Below, one piece after another: positions 60,337 to 64,000 of a stretch of DNA of 64,000 nt. The position numbers and the translations under genes were made by a program. The notes below the pieces were generated by a model. It searched no databases. It was given only the letters and a program-made list of their open reading frames with translations, and was not told the origin of the DNA. Within the stretch, counting starts at the first letter, position 1; the number at the start of each line of letters is the position of its first letter. The stretch is from Microtetraspora fusca (lineage in GTDB: Bacteria; Actinomycetota; Actinomycetes; Streptosporangiales; Streptosporangiaceae), in assembly GCF_001570365.1 (NCBI RefSeq), contig NZ_BBYK01000071.1, positions 1 through 64,000 of the forward strand. The letters are read 5' to 3'.

Positions 60337-60352
60337 TTGAATCACGGTTCAA
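60337..60352. promoter_or_regulatory. TTGAATC inverted repeat (site B)
   Basis: ttgaatcacggttcaa matches site A (55933) at 14 of 16 positions. It lies 20 bp before the glycosyltransferase ATG, near a ttgacg element (60314-60319). Confidence 0.8.
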
Positions 60353-60371
60353 CAAGTCAGGGAGTCCGGAG

Positions 60372-61649
60372 ATGACAGACAAGCAGCTGACTATCCTCTT
60401 CATGCCCGAGAGCGCGTACGGGCCGACGAACAACTGCATCGGGATCGGAGACGTCCTGCGCAAGCGCGGTCACCGCGTGGTTTTCGCTGCGGAGGCGTCG
60501 TGGAAGGGCAAGCTGGAGGCCCTCGGCTTCGAGGAGGACCTGGTCGACCTCGCGCCGCCGGCCGAGGAGGAGCAGGACGCGGGGCAGTTCTGGAAGGACT
60601 TCATCCGTGACACCGCGCCGGAGTACCGGAAGAGCACCTTCGAGCAGCAGGAGACGGTCACCAAGCCGATCTGGGACGCCCTGATCGACGGCGCGAAGTA
60701 CTGCGAGCCGCAGCTCAAGGCCATCATCGAGCGCGTCCAGCCGGACGTGATCGTCGAGGACAACGTCATCTCCTTCCCCGCGCTGCTCACGGCCGGCAAG
60801 CCGTTCGTGCGCATCGTCTCCTGCAACCCCCTCGAGGTGAAGGGCGCCGACATCGCTCCGGCCTTCTCCGGCCTGCCCGCCGACGACAGGAGCGAGTGGG
60901 ACGCCTTCCGCGCCGAGTACGACCGGACCCACCGCGAGATCTACACCGCGTTCAACGAGTGGGTCGTCGAGCAGGGCGCTCCGCCGCTGCCCGACCTGGA
61001 GTTCATCCACGAGGGCGACGCGAACCTGTACGTGTATCCGGAGATCGTGGACTATACCGACGAGCGTCCCCTCGGCCCGACGTGGACCCGGCTCGACTCG
61101 TCGGTGCGCGAGACGGACGACGAGTTCACCTTTCCCGAGGTCCCGGGTGACGGCCCCTGGGTCTACTTCTCGCTCGGCTCGCTGGGCTCCGCCGACGTCG
61201 AGCTCATGCGCCGCGTGATCTCGGTACTGGCCACGACGCCGTACCGGTTCATCGTCTCCAAGGGCCCGCTGCACGAGGAGATCGAGCTGGCCCCGAACAT
61301 GTGGGGCGCCGAGTTCGTGCCGCAGGCGGCGATCATCCCGCAGGTGGACCTCGTCATCACCCACGGCGGCAACAACACCACCACCGAGGCGCTGCACTTC
61401 GGCAAGCCGATGATCCTGCTGCCGCTGTTCTGGGACCAGTACGACAACGCCCAGCGGGTGCACGAGAAGGGCTACGGCGTCCGCCTCGACACCTACAAGT
61501 TCACCGACGAGGAGCTGACCGGCGCCCTCGACCGCCTGCTGGGCGACACCGAGCTGCGCGAGCGGCTGGCCGCCCACGGCGCGGAGATCCGGCGCAGGGA
61601 CGGCCTGCGCGTCGCCGCCGACGTAATTGAGAAGATCGCTGCCAAGTGA
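60372..61649 (+). CDS. GT1-family glycosyltransferase
   Basis: A 425-residue UDP-sugar transferase of the macrolide-glycosyltransferase type. The C-terminal donor motif is VITHGGNNTTTEALHFGKPM followed by LLPLFWDQYDNAQR. No signal peptide or membrane helix is present. It overlaps the oxidase gene by 4 bp (GTGA), so the two are co-translated. A sugar transferase in a polyamine catabolic operon is unexpected. It might tag a polyamine or its aldehyde, or be an accessory to an unknown step. The acceptor cannot be inferred from sequence. Confidence 0.9.
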   Translation: MTDKQLTILFMPESAYGPTNNCIGIGDVLRKRGHRVVFAAEASWKGKLEALGFEEDLVDLAPPAEEEQDAGQFWKDFIRDTAPEYRKSTFEQQETVTKPIWDALIDGAKYCEPQLKAIIERVQPDVIVEDNVISFPALLTAGKPFVRIVSCNPLEVKGADIAPAFSGLPADDRSEWDAFRAEYDRTHREIYTAFNEWVVEQGAPPLPDLEFIHEGDANLYVYPEIVDYTDERPLGPTWTRLDSSVRETDDEFTFPEVPGDGPWVYFSLGSLGSADVELMRRVISVLATTPYRFIVSKGPLHEEIELAPNMWGAEFVPQAAIIPQVDLVITHGGNNTTTEALHFGKPMILLPLFWDQYDNAQRVHEKGYGVRLDTYKFTDEELTGALDRLLGDTELRERLAAHGAEIRRRDGLRVAADVIEKIAAK

Positions 61650-63019
61650 AAGCACTGAAGGACGCCGCTCCCCGGGTCTTCTGGACCGACAGGCCCGGGG
61701 CGCCGGCGTATCACCCGCTTGACGGACGTACCACCGCCGACCTGCTCATCGTCGGCGGTGGTTTCACCGGCCTCTGGGCCGCCGTTCTGGCGAAGGAGGA
61801 GAACCCCGCCTGTGACGTGGTCCTGGTCGAGGCGCATTCGATCGCGTACGGCGGGACCGGGCGCAACGGCGGGTTCATCTCCGACTCGCTCACCCATGGG
61901 CTCAGCCAGGGCCTGAAGCTGTGGCCCGACGAGATGCGCACGCTGCTCGCGCTCGGCCGGGAGAACCTCGCGGCCATCGCCGCGTTCGTCGAGGCCCACG
62001 ACATCGACGCCGATCTGCGCCTGGTGGGCAAGACGACGGTCGCGGTCGCCGCGCACCACGTCGCCGAGCTCAAGGAGGCCCAGCGGCTGCACCACGAGCA
62101 CGGTGAGGACGCGGTCTTCCTCAACCGTGACGAGATGCGCGCCGACGTGGACTCGCCGACGTACCTCGGCGGGCTGCGGCTGCGCGGCACCGGCGGCATC
62201 CTGGACCCGGCCAAGCTGGCCTGGGGCCTGGTCAGGGTCGCCGAGCGGCTCGGCGTCCGGGTCTACGAGAAGACGGCGGTCACGGGTCTGGAACGTTCCG
62301 GAGCCAAGGTCCGCGTCACCACCGGCTCCGGTGTGATCGACGCGGCGCAGGTGCTGCTGGCCACCAACGCGTTCCCGCCGCCGCTGCGCAGGTTGAGCAA
62401 CTTCGTGCTGCCGGTCTGGGACTACGTGCTGGTCACCGAGCCGCTGTCGGAGTCGCAGCGCGCGTCGCTGCGCTGGGCGGAGGGGCAGGGCCTCACCGAC
62501 GCGGGCAACCAGTTCCACTACTACCGCCTGACGGCCGACGGCCGGGTCCTGTGGGGCGGCTACGACGCCATCTACAACTTCGGCGGCGCGGGGGCCGAGC
62601 AGCGCGACGCCACTCACGAGCTGCTCGCGCGGCACTTCTTCGAGACGTTCCCGCAGCTCGACGGGGTGCGGTTCACCCACAAGTGGGGCGGCGCGATCGA
62701 CTCGACCAGCAGGTTCACCCCGTTCTTCGGCACCGCCATGGGCGGCAGGGTGGCGTACGCGCTGGGCTACACGGGCCTGGGTGTCGGCGCCTCCCGGTTC
62801 GGCGCGCTGGTCGGCCTCGACCTGCTGGCCCGCCGCTCGACGCGGCGGACCGGGCTGCGGATGGTGCGCCGCCTGCCGGTCCCGTTCCCGCCGGAGCCGC
62901 TGCGCTGGCCGGTGGTCGAGATCACCCGGCGGGCGCTGGCCCGGGCGGACGAGAACGCGGGCCGTCGCGGGCCGTGGCTGAGCCTGCTCGACCGCTTCGG
63001 CGTCGGGTTCGACAGTTGA
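61646..63019 (+). CDS. FAD-dependent amine oxidoreductase, PuuB-like
   Basis: A 457-residue flavoprotein of the DAO fold. ADLLIVGGGFTGLWAAVLAK is the dinucleotide-binding site. AYGGTGRNGGFISDS is characteristic of gamma-glutamylputrescine oxidase (PuuB)/OrdL-type enzymes. It likely oxidises a polyamine derivative to an aldehyde. GTG start overlaps the glycosyltransferase stop. The aldehyde dehydrogenase begins 97 bp later, after an inverted repeat. Confidence 0.9.
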   Translation: MKALKDAAPRVFWTDRPGAPAYHPLDGRTTADLLIVGGGFTGLWAAVLAKEENPACDVVLVEAHSIAYGGTGRNGGFISDSLTHGLSQGLKLWPDEMRTLLALGRENLAAIAAFVEAHDIDADLRLVGKTTVAVAAHHVAELKEAQRLHHEHGEDAVFLNRDEMRADVDSPTYLGGLRLRGTGGILDPAKLAWGLVRVAERLGVRVYEKTAVTGLERSGAKVRVTTGSGVIDAAQVLLATNAFPPPLRRLSNFVLPVWDYVLVTEPLSESQRASLRWAEGQGLTDAGNQFHYYRLTADGRVLWGGYDAIYNFGGAGAEQRDATHELLARHFFETFPQLDGVRFTHKWGGAIDSTSRFTPFFGTAMGGRVAYALGYTGLGVGASRFGALVGLDLLARRSTRRTGLRMVRRLPVPFPPEPLRWPVVEITRRALARADENAGRRGPWLSLLDRFGVGFDS

Positions 63020-63052
63020 TATCCACGGTGAACGTATAACTAAGGCGATTTG

Positions 63053-63082
63053 CGACATTTGCCGTATTTGTGGCGAATGTCG
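63053..63082. promoter_or_regulatory. Inverted repeat upstream of the aldehyde dehydrogenase
   Basis: cgacatttgcc (63053-63063) pairs with ggcgaatgtcg (63072-63082) with one mismatch. It could be an operator or a processing hairpin. It differs from the TTGAATC motif. Confidence 0.55.
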
Positions 63083-63115
63083 GCAGGTTCATCGTGACCG
63101 ATGAAAGAGGATGGC

Positions 63116-64000
63116 ATGGCTACCCTGATCAATCCCGCGAACGGCCGGCCCATCGAGGACGTGCCGGACACGTCGCCCGACGGCGTGGCGGCGGCCGTAC
63201 GAGCCGCGCGTGCGGCCTTCGAGGAGTGGCGGGAGAGCACCCCGGCCGAGCGGGCGCGGGTGCTGCTGCGCTTCGCCGACCTGGTGGAGCAGGACGCTGA
63301 GGAGCTGACCCGGCTGGAGGTCGAGGAGACCGGAAAGCCGGCCCCGGTGTTCCGTGACGGCGAGCTGCCGTTCGGCGTGGACAACCTGCGGTTCTTCGCG
63401 GGGGCCGGACGCTCGCTCGACGGGACCGGCGCGGGCGTGCTCAGCGCCGGCTACACCTCTGTGCTGATCAGGCGGCCGGTCGGCGTCGTCGGCTCGATCG
63501 CGCCGTGGAACTTCCCCTTCATCATGGGGATCTGGAAGATCGGTCCGGCCCTCGCCGCCGGCAACGCGGTCGTCATCAAGCCCGCGCCGCAGACGCCGCG
63601 CAGCACGCTCCGGCTGGCCGAACTGTTCGCCAAGGCGGGCGCCCCCGAGGGGCTGCTGCAGGTGGTGACCGGAGACGCCGAAGTCGGGCAGGCCCTGGTC
63701 ACCGACCCCGGCGTGGACATGGTCAGCGTCACCGGCTCCACGGCGACCGGCCGGGCCGTCATGCAGGGCGCGGTGGACGGTCTCAAGCGCGTCCACCTCG
63801 AGCTCGGCGGCAAGGCGCCCGCGCTGGTGTTCGCCGACGCCTCCCTTGAGGACATGGCGTTCGGTGTCGCCATGGGCGCCACGTACAACACCGGGCAGGA
63901 CTGCACCGCCGCCACCCGCGTCTACATCGAGCGCTCGCGGTACGCCGAGGGCGTCGAGGCGCTGCGCGACGCGCTCTCCCGGGTGCGGCCCGGCGACCCG
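63116..64000 (+). CDS. Gamma-aminobutyraldehyde dehydrogenase-like ALDH (partial)
   Basis: The first 295 residues; the gene runs off the window. SIAPWNFPFIMGIWKIGPAL, the base Glu229 in LELGGKAPALVF and the nucleophile Cys263 in YNTGQDCTAATR are present. GQDCTA is typical of betaine-aldehyde/aminobutyraldehyde dehydrogenases (PuuC/YdcW-like). It should oxidise the aldehyde produced by the oxidase to GABA or gamma-glutamyl-GABA. ATG 63116 follows aaagagg. Confidence 0.9.
   Translation, partial: MATLINPANGRPIEDVPDTSPDGVAAAVRAARAAFEEWRESTPAERARVLLRFADLVEQDAEELTRLEVEETGKPAPVFRDGELPFGVDNLRFFAGAGRSLDGTGAGVLSAGYTSVLIRRPVGVVGSIAPWNFPFIMGIWKIGPALAAGNAVVIKPAPQTPRSTLRLAELFAKAGAPEGLLQVVTGDAEVGQALVTDPGVDMVSVTGSTATGRAVMQGAVDGLKRVHLELGGKAPALVFADASLEDMAFGVAMGATYNTGQDCTAATRVYIERSRYAEGVEALRDALSRVRPGDP

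Noticed and set aside
1-64000. tRNA or rRNA genes
   Set aside because: No T-loop GGTTCGAAT/C-type sequence paired with an acceptor stem, and no rRNA-like stretch, was seen on either strand; a dedicated covariance search was not possible.

Overview
The window is high-GC actinobacterial DNA. It has dense, strongly G/C-ending codons, frequent GTG and TTG starts, many ATGA/TTGA stop-start overlaps, a DUF574-type methyltransferase, PucR, TetR, GntR and MerR regulators, and two Pkn-type Ser/Thr kinases. The overall gene style points to a Streptosporangiales-like actinomycete (Nonomuraea/Streptosporangium type). That placement is inference; there is no rRNA or other marker here. I saw no tRNA, rRNA, CRISPR array, transposase or phage gene.

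Layout, left half. 1-579 is non-coding with degenerate repeats. An Lrp regulator is divergent from phenylalanine hydroxylase (phhA), followed by a 14-bp tandem array and a secreted phosphodiester glycosidase. 4.3-7.3 kb is a PucR / P1-peptidase / cupin operon. 7.4-9.8 kb is a TetR-controlled DHA2 efflux pump with a fully palindromic operator. 9.9-12.7 kb is an omega-aminotransferase plus mmsA. 13-16.8 kb carries a DUF574 methyltransferase, an MFS permease and an orphan PotD-like lipoprotein. 16.9-22.2 kb is a GABA shunt block: gabT, a divergent PucR, a TetR and an aldehyde dehydrogenase. 23.8-30.4 kb holds the MEP-pathway genes dxr and ispG, but the M50 protease gene usually between them is replaced by an opposing chitin/cellulose LPMO. 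30.4-33.5 kb has a HipA-like kinase/DUF3037 pair, a PIN-domain remnant and a receptor kinase.

Layout, right half. 33.5-36.4 kb is TetR plus MMPL exporter. 36.5-44.4 kb runs mostly leftward: CHAP protein, SDR, a second receptor kinase with three extracellular repeats, a DUF1445 hydro-lyase and the 5-oxoprolinase genes pxpA-pxpB-pxpC. Three tandem mini-ORFs are stitched between pxpB and pxpC by ATGA overlaps. A GntR regulator with a classic palindromic operator is divergent from this operon. 45.3-45.7 kb is a join of two gene remnants. 45.8-53.7 kb contains a serine hydrolase, an ArsR/MFS pair, a MerR/DUF4188 pair, a GNAT and an M48 protease. 53.8-55.9 kb is a SIS-domain/glucosamine-kinase-like pair.

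56-64 kb is a polyamine uptake and catabolism locus: potB-potC-potA, a TetR, a GT1 glycosyltransferase, a PuuB-like FAD oxidase and an aminobutyraldehyde dehydrogenase (cut by the window end). Two matching TTGAATC(T/A)CG(A/G)TTCAA sites flank it, suggesting one TetR controls uptake and catabolism together. The expected product, GABA, would feed gabT and possibly the aldehyde dehydrogenase at 20.7 kb. The oddest features of this locus are a PotA whose C-terminal domain is split by a ~300-residue acidic insertion, a 13-codon leader ORF overlapping potB, a glycosyltransferase embedded in the catabolic operon, and no adjacent potD.
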